DNA of 64,000 nucleotides, from NCBI RefSeq assembly GCF_001421355.1, contig NZ_LMKC01000001.1:186001-250000 (forward strand). Reading direction: 5' to 3'. How positions within the stretch are numbered: position 1 is the stretch's first letter; every line of letters starts with the position of its first letter. The DNA is from Sphingomonas sp. Leaf9 (GTDB taxonomy: Bacteria > Pseudomonadota > Alphaproteobacteria > Sphingomonadales > Sphingomonadaceae). The notes beneath the pieces are model-generated. The model made no database searches, had not been told where the DNA came from, and saw nothing but the letters and a program-made list of their open reading frames with translations. This document shows, piece after piece, positions 41,423 through 48,963 of the stretch. Position numbers and translations under genes: made by a program.

Positions 41423-42789
41423 CAGCGGCCCAGCATGTAATCCACAAATCTGGGCAAATCCTTGAACCCCGACAGCTTGATCGCCCCGCCCTCCGCCTGC
41501 GCAGCCGGAGCCAGCGCGCGGGAAAAGCCGAGCTTGCCCGCCTCCTTCAGCCGCAGCGCACCGTGCGCGACCGGCCGCACCTCCCCCGACAGCGCAATTT
41601 CGCCGAACACGATCGCATCGGACGGGATCGGTCGCTCCGACAGCGCCGACACCAGTGCCGCCGCGACGGCGAGGTCGGCGGCGGGGTCGGTTACGCGGTA
41701 CCCGCCGGCGATGTTCAGATAGACTTCGGCGGTAGCGAACGCCAATCCGCAGCGCGCCTCCAGCACTGCGAGGATCATCGCCAGGCGGCCCGAATCCCAG
41801 CCGACGACCGCGCGACGCGGGGTCGCGCCGGACGCCAATCGGACGGTCAGCGCCTGCACCTCGACCAGCACCGGGCGCGTGCCTTCCAGGGCGGGGAAGA
41901 CGACGGTGCCGGTGACGTTTTCATCGCGGCTGGTCAGGAACAGCGACGAAGGGTTTGAAACTTCGGACAATCCTTCGCTTTCCATCGCAAAGACGCCGAT
42001 CTCGTCGGTCCCGCCGAAGCGGTTCTTGACCGCGCGCAGGATGCGATATTGATGGCTGCGCTCGCCCTCGAATGCCAGCACCGTGTCGACCATGTGTTCA
42101 AGCACGCGGGGGCCGGCGATCGACCCGTCCTTGGTGACATGACCGACCAGCACGACGGCGGTGCCGCGTTCCTTCGCGAAGCGGATCAGTTCGCCCGACG
42201 ACGCGCGGACCTGGCTGACCGTGCCCGGTGCCCCTTCGATCAGGTCACTGTGCATTGTCTGGATCGAATCGATGATGAGCAGGTCGGGCGCGGCCGATCC
42301 GCCAAACGTCGTCAGAATGTCGCGCACCGACGTCGCCGCCGCCAGTTGCACCGGTGCATTGCCAAGCCCCAGCCGCCGCGCGCGCAGGCGGACCTGATCG
42401 GCGGCCTCTTCGCCTGAGACATAGGCAACGCCCTTACCCGCCAACGCCAGCTTGGCGGCGGCCTGTAGCAGCAGGGTCGATTTGCCGATACCGGGGTCGC
42501 CACCGATCAGCGTCGCCGATCCCTCGACGAACCCGCCACCCAGCGCCCGGTCGAGCTCGGCGATTCCAGTCTGGAGACGTTCCGGCAACGCGATGTCGGT
42601 GTCGAGGCCCGACAACAGGATCGGCCGTCCGCCGCTTTGCAGGTTATGCCGCGCGGAAAAGGGCGTGACGACCGCGCCGGCATCCTCGACCAGCGTGTTC
42701 CAGTCACCGCAATCGGCGCATTGCCCCGCCCATTTTGAGGAAACCGATCCGCATTGCTGGCAGACATAGCGCTTCTGGGGTTTTGCCAT
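41422..42789 (-). CDS. radA: DNA repair protein RadA (Sms)
   Basis: 455 residues. An N-terminal zinc finger ('CQQCGSVSSKWAGQCADC') is followed by a RecA-like ATPase with Walker A 'GGDPGIGKST', Walker B 'DLLIIDSIQT' and the RadA-specific 'KNRFGGTDEIG'. A C-terminal Lon-protease-like domain has the 'GEIALSGEVRPV' core. It promotes branch migration in recombination repair. It precedes cvpA on the same strand. Confidence 0.96.
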   Translation of the reverse strand: MAKPQKRYVCQQCGSVSSKWAGQCADCGDWNTLVEDAGAVVTPFSARHNLQSGGRPILLSGLDTDIALPERLQTGIAELDRALGGGFVEGSATLIGGDPGIGKSTLLLQAAAKLALAGKGVAYVSGEEAADQVRLRARRLGLGNAPVQLAAATSVRDILTTFGGSAAPDLLIIDSIQTMHSDLIEGAPGTVSQVRASSGELIRFAKERGTAVVLVGHVTKDGSIAGPRVLEHMVDTVLAFEGERSHQYRILRAVKNRFGGTDEIGVFAMESEGLSEVSNPSSLFLTSRDENVTGTVVFPALEGTRPVLVEVQALTVRLASGATPRRAVVGWDSGRLAMILAVLEARCGLAFATAEVYLNIAGGYRVTDPAADLAVAAALVSALSERPIPSDAIVFGEIALSGEVRPVAHGALRLKEAGKLGFSRALAPAAQAEGGAIKLSGFKDLPRFVDYMLGR

Positions 42790-42851
42790 GCGCGGGCCGT
42801 AGCAGACGGGGAACGAAAGGGGAATATCCGGTCGACGCTGCGTTTACGGAT

Positions 42852-42903
42852 AGCCCCCTCCACCATCCTGCGGATGGTCCCCTCCCCGTACCGGGGAGGA
42901 TTT
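42852..42903. repeat. Repeat family A, half copy 5
   Basis: Right half only: 'CCCCCTCCACCATCCTGCGG', then CCCCTCCCCGTACCGGGGAGGAT. It lies between the radA start and the DUF2945 gene stop and could terminate the latter. Confidence 0.75.
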
Positions 42904-43115
42904 TAGTCGAGTTCGCTGCCTCTTTTCAGAACCTTGGCGCCGTCGTCCTGTTCGATCAGATAGGCGGGATTTTCCTTCGTGCCGTTCTTTACGACCTTAC
43001 TGCCCTTGATCGTGCGCTGGACGCGCTTCTCGAAGCGCTCCTCGACCTTGCCCTCGGCCGTGCCGTTGCCCCACGACCATTTGACGGTCTGGCCCTTCTT
43101 GTAGCTGTCGCTCAT
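42903..43115 (-). CDS. DUF2945/HVA1-type TUDOR domain small protein
   Basis: 70 residues. 'YKKGQTVKWSWGNGTAEGKVEERFEKRV' then 'GTKENPAYLIEQDDGAKVLKRGSEL' is the full DUF2945 (hypervirulence-associated TUDOR) domain. Members are small, soluble and common in stress-response regions; biochemical function is unknown. A good EcfG-like promoter precedes it, supporting a general stress role (inference). Confidence 0.88.
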   Translation of the reverse strand: MSDSYKKGQTVKWSWGNGTAEGKVEERFEKRVQRTIKGSKVVKNGTKENPAYLIEQDDGAKVLKRGSELD

Positions 43116-43144
43116 CGTGTCCGCTCCTGTTTGTCAGGCGGGTC

Positions 43145-43170
43145 AACCCGTTGCGGTGGCCAAGCGTTCC
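43145..43170 (-). promoter_or_regulatory. Candidate EcfG-type promoter for the DUF2945 gene
   Basis: Minus strand: GGAAC at 43170-43166, 17-nt spacer, GGTT at 43148-43145. It deviates from GGAAC-N16/17-CGTT by one base. The predicted start of transcription is about 25 nt before the DUF2945 ATG. Confidence 0.5.
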
Positions 43171-43208
43171 GGTGGCGTGACCGGCGTTCCGGCGCTATGG
43201 GCACGCGG

Positions 43209-44351
43209 ATGAAGCCTTCCCAGCTCCGCATCGCGATGTTCAGCGGAAACTACAATTATGTCCGTGACGGTGCCAACCAGGCGCTGAACCGGCTTGCGCG
43301 CCACCTGCTCGACCACGGCGTCACCTTGCGCGTCTATTCGCCGACGACCGACAAGCCGGCCTTTCCCCCGACCGGCGATCTGGTCAGCGTGCCCGCCTAC
43401 GGAATGCCCGGCGGCCGCGGCGAATATAAGCTGGCGCGCGGGCTGACCGCGAAGACGCGCGCCGATCTGGAAGCGTTCGCGCCGAATATCGTCCATGTCT
43501 CCGCGCCGGACATTCTCGGCCACCGGGCGCTCAGCTGGGGCCGGGACAAGGGGATCGCGACGCTCGCCTCGCTCCACACCCGGTTCGAAACCTATCCGCA
43601 ATATTACGGCATCGGGTTTCTGGAGCCGGTGGCGGTCGCGCTGTCGAAGCGGTTCTACAATCGCGCCGATCAGGTGATGGTGCCCGGACGCGGCATGGCC
43701 GACCTGCTGCGCGAATGGGGCGTCACCTCCCCCATCGGCATCTGGTCGCGCGGGGTCGATCACCAGCGGTTCAGCCCGGCGATGCGCGATCTCGACTGGC
43801 GGCGGTCGCTGGGCATCGGCGATGACGAGGTGGCGGTCAGCTTCCTCGGGCGGCTGGTGCTGGAAAAGGGGCTGGATGTCTTTTCCGACGTCGCCACCGA
43901 ATTGCAGCGGCGCGGCGTCAAGCACCGCATCCTGGTGATAGGCGAAGGGCCGGCGCGCGACTGGTTCGCCGAACGCGTGCCGCATGCGGTGTTTGCCGGG
44001 TTTCAGGCTGGCGACGATCTGGGCCGCGCGGTCGCGTCGATGGACGTGTTCTTCAACCCATCGATCACCGAGACGTTCGGCAACGTCACGCTGGAGGCGA
44101 TGGCCGCCGGCGTGCCGGTCGTCGCCGCACGCGCGACCGGCGCGGTGGGCATGGTCGAGGACCGGACGACCGGCTTCCTGGTGCCGCCGCGCGACGTGCC
44201 GGCCTATGCCGATGCGATCGCCCGGCTGTGCGAGGATGCCGACCTGCGCTGGCGCATGGGGCTGGCCGGGCATGAGGCGGCCAAGGGCTATCGCTGGGAC
44301 ACGGCGAACCAGTCGGTGCTGGATGCGTATCTGAAGATCGTTCGCGGGTAG
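43209..44351 (+). CDS. Glycosyltransferase family 4 (GT-B fold)
   Basis: 380 residues. The N-terminal acceptor half begins 'RIAMFSGNYNYVRDGANQALNRLARHLLDHG'. The C-terminal nucleotide-sugar half has 'SFLGRLVLEKGLDVF' and the retaining E-x7-E motif in 'FFNPSITETFGNVTLEAMAAG'. It resembles alpha-mannosyl/glucosyl transferases acting on lipid or glucuronate acceptors (MgtA/PimB-like). ATG 43197 is four codons upstream and also possible. Proximity to the polysaccharide ligase and acyltransferase suggests envelope glycan or glycolipid synthesis; glycosphingolipid is possible but unproven. Confidence 0.88.
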   Translation: MKPSQLRIAMFSGNYNYVRDGANQALNRLARHLLDHGVTLRVYSPTTDKPAFPPTGDLVSVPAYGMPGGRGEYKLARGLTAKTRADLEAFAPNIVHVSAPDILGHRALSWGRDKGIATLASLHTRFETYPQYYGIGFLEPVAVALSKRFYNRADQVMVPGRGMADLLREWGVTSPIGIWSRGVDHQRFSPAMRDLDWRRSLGIGDDEVAVSFLGRLVLEKGLDVFSDVATELQRRGVKHRILVIGEGPARDWFAERVPHAVFAGFQAGDDLGRAVASMDVFFNPSITETFGNVTLEAMAAGVPVVAARATGAVGMVEDRTTGFLVPPRDVPAYADAIARLCEDADLRWRMGLAGHEAAKGYRWDTANQSVLDAYLKIVRG

Positions 44352-44384
44352 CGGCGGCGCTGGGGCCGCGACGTTGCGGTATGG

Positions 44385-44517
44385 ATTCCCGCCTTCGCGG
44401 GAATGACGACGTGGTGATCTGCACCCCTTCTTCGTCACCCCGGACTTGATCCGGGGTCCCGCTTTTTCCCGGCCGTAGAGAAGAAAAAGCGGGACCCCGG
44501 GTCAAGCCCGGGGTGAC
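44385..44517. repeat. Cluster of palindromic repeats (small hairpin plus family B copy 1)
   Basis: First comes ATTCCCGC-CTTC-GCGGGAAT (44385-44404), a small REP-like hairpin. Then family B at 44434-44517: outer arms GTCACCCCGG/GGGGTGAC and a long inner hairpin CGGGGTCCCGCTTTTTC with its exact complement before 44500. The inner stem is very stable and probably terminates the glycosyltransferase transcript. The remaining ~290-bp gap to 44640 shows nothing else. Confidence 0.85.
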
Positions 44518-44640
44518 GGGTGGTTGGGCGTGGGAGTGACGGGGAGGGCGGCGTGCCTGGCCCCTGGCCCGCCGATCGCTTAACGTCGCATCAACCCGTA
44601 TCCGCTAGTGCTGCGGGTGACGTTGAGGGTTCCCGCGCCG

Positions 44641-44781
44641 ATGATCGACAATTTCTCGCTGGGGCTGACCCATTTGCTGATGCTGTTCGCGGCGTGGCGG
44701 TTGCTGCGGCGGCCCGATCTCGACGACGAACGCGTGCGGGACGACAGCCCGCGTAAAGGACGGGATCGCTTCGGTGCGTGA
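44641..44781 (+). CDS. 46-residue membrane micro-protein upstream of the exosortase-associated ligase
   Basis: ATG to TGA ORF: one hydrophobic segment ('LGLTHLLMLFAAWRLL', residues 7-22), then a strongly charged tail ('RRPDLDDERVRDDSPRKGRD'). Its 3' end overlaps the GTG start of the ligase gene by 8 bp, so coupling is likely. I recognise no family. The topology and conserved position suggest an accessory protein of the polysaccharide system (inference). Confidence 0.6.
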   Translation: MIDNFSLGLTHLLMLFAAWRLLRRPDLDDERVRDDSPRKGRDRFGA

Positions 44782-46129
44782 TCTCGTCTTCGTCGCCTTT
44801 CTGGGATTGTTGTTCGCGGCCGGGTTTCGCAAGCCGTTCGTGTTCGTGCTGACCTATGTCTATATCGACATCGTATCGCCGCAGCGGCTGACCTATCTGC
44901 TGCTCAATTCGATTCCGATCTCGCTGATCGCGTGCGGCCTCGCGGTGCTGGCGTGGGTCGCGGTGGACGACAAGCGCGATACGCGGATGGCGCCGCGCCA
45001 GTTCCTGATGCTCGCCCTGCTGCTCTATTGCTTCTGGACGACCAAGACCGCCGATTTCCCGGTCGAGGCGCAGTTCAAGTGGGAATGGGTATGGAAGGCG
45101 CTGGCCTTCGCCATCTTCCTGCCGCTGACGCTGCGCACCAAACTGCGGATCGAATCGCTGCTGCTGTTCATGGTACTGTCCGCCGCGTCGATCATCATCG
45201 TCGGGGGGATCAAGACGCTGGGGTCGGGCGGCGGATACGGCGAACTCAACCTGATGGTGTCGAACAATGCCGGCCTGTACGAAGGGTCGACGATCTCGAC
45301 GGTCGCCATCGCGATCATCCCGCTGATCCTGTGGTTCAGCAAATTCGGCACGGTGTTCCCGCCCGACTGGCGGGTGCGCGCCTTTTGCTATGCGCTGATC
45401 TTTTCGTGCATGTTGATCCCGGTCGGCACGTCGACGCGCACCGGGCTGCTGTGCATCGTCCTGCTAGGCGTGCTGATGCTGCGCGACGTGAAGCGGCGGC
45501 TGACCTATCTGGCGCTGGCCGGTGCGGCCGGGTTGATGGCGGTGCCGTTCCTGCCATCGGCCTTTACCCAGCGGATGGAGACGATCGGCACCTACCAGTC
45601 CGATGCGTCGGCCTCGACCCGGCTGGCGGTGTGGATGTGGACGCTCGAGTACGTGAAGCAGAACCCGTTCGGCGGGGGCTTCGTCGCCTATCTCCAGAAC
45701 CGCATCCGCTATGAAAAGGTCGCGGTCGTCGGCGAGGGCGGCAACCAGACGGTCGAGCGCAGCCTAGAGGTCGATGCCGGGCGCGCTTACCACTCGGCCT
45801 ATTTCGAAATGCTGGGCGAGCAGGGCTATCCGGGCCTCGCGATCTGGCTGCTGATCAACCTCGGCGGGCTGTTCCGAATGGAGGTGCTGCGGCGGCGCTA
45901 TGCGAAGGCGGCGGAGGGCGAGGCGTGGGTCGTGCCGTTGGCTGCGGCGTTGCAGAACGGGCACATCGTCTATCTGTTCGGCGCGAATTTCGTCGCCATC
46001 GCCTTCCAGCCGTTCGTCTTCATGCTGATCGGCGCGCAGATCGGGCTCGACACTTATCTGGCGCGCAAGCGATCCGAACGGGCGTGGAACCCGATCCAGC
46101 GTCGCAGGAAGGAGGCGGTCACCGCATGA
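44774..46129 (+). CDS. Putative O-glycosylation ligase, exosortase A-associated (DUF5935/Wzy_C)
   Basis: 451 residues with ~11 membrane segments. The N-terminal region 'VYIDIVSPQRLTYLLLNSIPIS' is the DUF5935 pattern. The C-terminal periplasmic loop 'YHSAYFEMLGEQGYPGLAIWL' is a Wzy/WaaL-type H-x-E feature, and 'TSTRTGLL' with 'STRLAVWMWTLEY' matches O-antigen ligases. Such proteins accompany exosortase A/PEP-CTERM exopolysaccharide loci. It would polymerise or ligate undecaprenyl-linked glycans in the periplasm. It starts at GTG 44774 and is followed by an acyltransferase with ATGA overlap. Confidence 0.82.
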   Translation: MRDLVFVAFLGLLFAAGFRKPFVFVLTYVYIDIVSPQRLTYLLLNSIPISLIACGLAVLAWVAVDDKRDTRMAPRQFLMLALLLYCFWTTKTADFPVEAQFKWEWVWKALAFAIFLPLTLRTKLRIESLLLFMVLSAASIIIVGGIKTLGSGGGYGELNLMVSNNAGLYEGSTISTVAIAIIPLILWFSKFGTVFPPDWRVRAFCYALIFSCMLIPVGTSTRTGLLCIVLLGVLMLRDVKRRLTYLALAGAAGLMAVPFLPSAFTQRMETIGTYQSDASASTRLAVWMWTLEYVKQNPFGGGFVAYLQNRIRYEKVAVVGEGGNQTVERSLEVDAGRAYHSAYFEMLGEQGYPGLAIWLLINLGGLFRMEVLRRRYAKAAEGEAWVVPLAAALQNGHIVYLFGANFVAIAFQPFVFMLIGAQIGLDTYLARKRSERAWNPIQRRRKEAVTA

Positions 46130-47181
46130 ACGAGTTGAAGGCGCTGACCGGTGCGCGCGGGCTTGCGGCATGGTGGGTCGTGCTGTTCCACCTGCGCGGA
46201 TCGATGGCGGAGATGCATCCGGCGGTCGAATCTGCCATCGCCAAGGGCTATCTGGCGGTCGATTTCTTCTTCCTGCTGTCGGGCTTCGTGATCTGGCTGT
46301 CGTGGGGCCGTCGCTTTGCCGAGGGTGGTTTTCCCGTCGCCGGCCGGTTCCTGTGGAAGCGGATGGCGCGCATCTGGCCGCTCCACCTGTTCGTATTGGC
46401 CTGTGCGGTCGCACTGGCGAGCGTGCTGGCGGTGACCGGGCGCAATATCGACCGCTTCCCCTTTGCCGAACTGCCGCTGCACGTCGTGCTGCTGCAAAGC
46501 TGGGGGTTCGTCGATCCGCTGAAATGGAATGATCCGGCATGGTCGATCTCGGCCGAATCCGCCGCCTATCTGCTGTTCCCGTTGCTGGCGGTTGCCATCG
46601 ATTGGCGAAAAGTGCCGAGCGTGGTGCTGGTCGGGTTCGTCGCGGTGCTGCTGTTCGGTATCCTGCCGCTATGCGGTCAGGATGGCCTGGGCAGCGACCT
46701 GCAACGCTTTGCGGTCGTCCGCTGCGTGATCCAGTTCGCGGCCGGGACCGCGATCGGTGCGCTGTGGCTGCGCTGGCAGGGGCGCGACCGCATCGCGGCG
46801 ATCGCGGTGGTCCTCGCGCTCGGCCTGGCAGCGGCATGGGGGCTGAAACTGCTGTCGGAAGCGCAGTCGCTGCCGGCTGCGCTCGCATGCCTGCTGCTCG
46901 CCGTCGGACTTGCGTCGAACCGGCGCGGCAACCCGCTGGAATGGGCACCGATCTATCGGCTGGGCGAGATCAGCTATGCCACCTATCTCGGCCATTTCCT
47001 GCTGTGGTTCGTGTTCAAGCTGCTGCTGGTGCAGGATGCCGCCGACGCGCCGGCATGGGTGCTGGCGCTGTATGTCGTTGCGGTGATCCTGTCGTCGGAG
47101 CTGCTGTATCGCGGCGTCGAACGCCCGGCGCAGACGTGGCTTAACAGGGTTGGAGATCGGCGACGGATGGTTACCGCCTGA
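46126..47181 (+). CDS. Acyltransferase 3 family (surface polysaccharide O-acyltransferase)
   Basis: 351 residues with about ten membrane helices. The N-terminal 'LTGARGLAAWWVVLFHLR' contains the acyltransferase-3 R-x10-H pair, and 'GYLAVDFFFLLSGFVIWLSW' is the second signature. 'GRRFAEGGFPVAGRFLWKRMARIWPLH' follows. These integral enzymes O-acetylate sugars of exopolysaccharides or Nod factors. It overlaps the ligase stop (ATGA), so the two are one functional unit. Confidence 0.9.
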   Translation: MNELKALTGARGLAAWWVVLFHLRGSMAEMHPAVESAIAKGYLAVDFFFLLSGFVIWLSWGRRFAEGGFPVAGRFLWKRMARIWPLHLFVLACAVALASVLAVTGRNIDRFPFAELPLHVVLLQSWGFVDPLKWNDPAWSISAESAAYLLFPLLAVAIDWRKVPSVVLVGFVAVLLFGILPLCGQDGLGSDLQRFAVVRCVIQFAAGTAIGALWLRWQGRDRIAAIAVVLALGLAAAWGLKLLSEAQSLPAALACLLLAVGLASNRRGNPLEWAPIYRLGEISYATYLGHFLLWFVFKLLLVQDAADAPAWVLALYVVAVILSSELLYRGVERPAQTWLNRVGDRRRMVTA

Positions 47182-47195
47182 CGTTCACCAAAGTC

Positions 47196-47222
47196 GTCAC
47201 CCCGGCGTTGATCCGGGGTGAC
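47196..47222. repeat. Repeat family B, short copy 2
   Basis: GTCACCCCGG-(CGTTGAT)-CCGGGGTGAC, the outer palindrome of family B without the inner hairpin. It lies 14 bp after the acyltransferase stop, where it can act as terminator. Confidence 0.75.
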
Positions 47223-47260
47223 GCCAGTGGAGAGGCTAGCGAGCGCCCGCCCCCATTACC

Positions 47261-47815
47261 TCACGCCTCGGCGAGTTCTTCCTGCAGCGCCTCGATCACT
47301 GCCTTCGAAAAGGCGGGGATGTCGTCGGGCTTGCGGCTGGTAATGAGATTGCCGTCGATCACGACCTCTTCATCGACCACCTCGGCCCCGGCATTTTCCA
47401 GGTCGGTGCGCACCGATGGCCAGCTGGTGACGCGGCGGCCGTCGACCACATCGGCCTCCACCAGCAGCCACGGCGCATGGCAGATTGCGGCGACGATCTT
47501 GTCGTCGTCCATGAATTCGCTGACGATTTCGACCGCGCGCTCCTGAATGCGCAATGCGTCCGGACTGGCGACGCCGCCGGGCAGCAGCAGCATGTCATAT
47601 TCCTCGGTATCGACCGCATCCAGCGTCAGGTCGGGCGTGATCTTCCGCGCCTCTTCCTTGTCCTGGACGACGCCCTGGATCGGGTCGGTCTTGATCGATG
47701 CCAGCGTCACGGTCGCGCCGGCATCCAGCAGCGCCTGCCGCGGATCGAACAGTTCGGATTCCTCGAACCCGTCGGTGGCGAGGATCAGCACGCGGGCATT
47801 GGCGAGGTCGGCCAT
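47261..47815 (-). CDS. DJ-1/PfpI family protein (YhbO-like)
   Basis: 184 residues. The nucleophile elbow is 'VAAICHAPWLLVEA' (Cys-His) and the acidic partner lies in 'ATDGFEESELFDP'. The family is linked to protein deglycase/glyoxalase or chaperone activity under stress. GGAG precedes the ATG at 47815. A divergent pair of EcfG-type promoters sits in the 92 bp between this gene and topoisomerase IB. Confidence 0.92.
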   Translation of the reverse strand: MADLANARVLILATDGFEESELFDPRQALLDAGATVTLASIKTDPIQGVVQDKEEARKITPDLTLDAVDTEEYDMLLLPGGVASPDALRIQERAVEIVSEFMDDDKIVAAICHAPWLLVEADVVDGRRVTSWPSVRTDLENAGAEVVDEEVVIDGNLITSRKPDDIPAFSKAVIEALQEELAEA

Positions 47816-47848
47816 CGGGAAATCTCCTGTGCGGGGTGGTCCGGTCGT

Positions 47849-47873
47849 AACCGGTTGGCCCCACGCCGGTTCC
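47849..47873 (-). promoter_or_regulatory. Candidate EcfG-type promoter for the PfpI gene
   Basis: Minus strand: GGAAC at 47873-47869, 16-nt spacer, GGTT at 47852-47849, with a ~28-nt leader to the PfpI ATG. It abuts the opposite-facing site at 47874, so the two -35 boxes form the palindrome GTTCCGGAAC. Confidence 0.55.
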
Positions 47874-47898
47874 GGAACGAAGCGACGAGCCGAACATT
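47874..47898 (+). promoter_or_regulatory. Candidate EcfG-type promoter for topoisomerase IB
   Basis: GGAAC at 47874-47878, 16-nt spacer, CATT at 47895-47898 (one mismatch to CGTT). The start codon at 47908 is only ~10 nt further, so the transcript would be nearly leaderless, which lowers confidence. Confidence 0.35.
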
Positions 47899-47907
47899 GA
47901 TCGGGAC

Positions 47908-48954
47908 ATGCGCAGGGACAGCCCGATCGAACCAGCCGACGACGACATTCCCTGCCCCGCCGGCTGCGTCTTTTCCGATTGCGACGCGCCGGGCATCACC
48001 CGCAAGAAGTTGACGCGCGGTTGGGGCTATTACGATGCCGATGGCGAGCGCATTACCGAACGCGCCGAAATCGACCGGCTGAATGCCATCGGCCTGCCGC
48101 CGGCCTATCGCGACGCGTGGTTCTGCCCCGATCCCATCGGCCATATCCAGGCGATCGGCTGGGATGAAAAGGGTCGCAAGCAATATCGCTATCACGTCGA
48201 TTTCCGCGCAGCGCAGGAAAGCGCCAAGTACGATCGATGCGCGGCGTTCGGCCACGCCCTGCCGAAACTACGCGCGCAGGTCGAACAGAACCTGGCCAAG
48301 CGCACCTTGTCGCGCGACCGCGCGGTGGCGGCGGTGGTGCGACTGCTCGACCTCGGGCGGGTGCGCGTCGGGAACGAAGGCTATGCGCGGGTCAACAAGA
48401 GCTTCGGCGCGACGACGCTGCGCAAACGGCACGCGAAACTCGCCGGGACGAAGCTGAGGCTCCAATACCGTGCCAAGTCGGGCAAGATGCGCGTGTTGAC
48501 CATCACCGACCGCTCGCTCGCCAGCTTCGTGCGCAAATGCCAGGACCTGCCGGGGCAGCATCTGTTCCGCTGGGTCGATGAATCAGGCGAAACGCATCCG
48601 GTCACCTCGAGCGACGTCAACGCCTATATCCGCGCGGCGATGGGCGGCGACTTCACCGCCAAGCATTTCCGCACCTGGGGCGCCAGTGTGCTGGCCTTCA
48701 CCACGCTGGCCGAGGCGGATGCGGATATCACCCTCAAGACGATGCTCGGCCCGGTGGTCGACGCGCTGGGCAATACGCCCGCCATTGCCCGCAAATCCTA
48801 TGTCCATCCGCTGCTGATCGATCTGGTCAAGGACGGGCAGAGCGCGTTTCGCGATACGCTCCGCCTGCCGCGCACCGTCAAATATCTCAGCCGCCACGAA
48901 CGCGGACTGATCGCGCTGCTGGAGGCGCAGGAGCGCCTGCCCGCCGCCGCCTGA
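47908..48954 (+). CDS. DNA topoisomerase IB (poxvirus-like)
   Basis: 348 residues. The catalytic Tyr298 lies in 'ARKSYVHP'; conserved Arg/Lys residues include 'AVVRLLDLGRVRVGNEGYA' and 'KHFRTWGASVLAF'. Bacterial topo IB relaxes supercoils without ATP and is common in soil Alphaproteobacteria, often with stress genes. It precedes mscS by 9 bp on the same strand. Confidence 0.93.
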   Translation: MRRDSPIEPADDDIPCPAGCVFSDCDAPGITRKKLTRGWGYYDADGERITERAEIDRLNAIGLPPAYRDAWFCPDPIGHIQAIGWDEKGRKQYRYHVDFRAAQESAKYDRCAAFGHALPKLRAQVEQNLAKRTLSRDRAVAAVVRLLDLGRVRVGNEGYARVNKSFGATTLRKRHAKLAGTKLRLQYRAKSGKMRVLTITDRSLASFVRKCQDLPGQHLFRWVDESGETHPVTSSDVNAYIRAAMGGDFTAKHFRTWGASVLAFTTLAEADADITLKTMLGPVVDALGNTPAIARKSYVHPLLIDLVKDGQSAFRDTLRLPRTVKYLSRHERGLIALLEAQERLPAAA

Positions 48955-48963
48955 AAGGATTTC

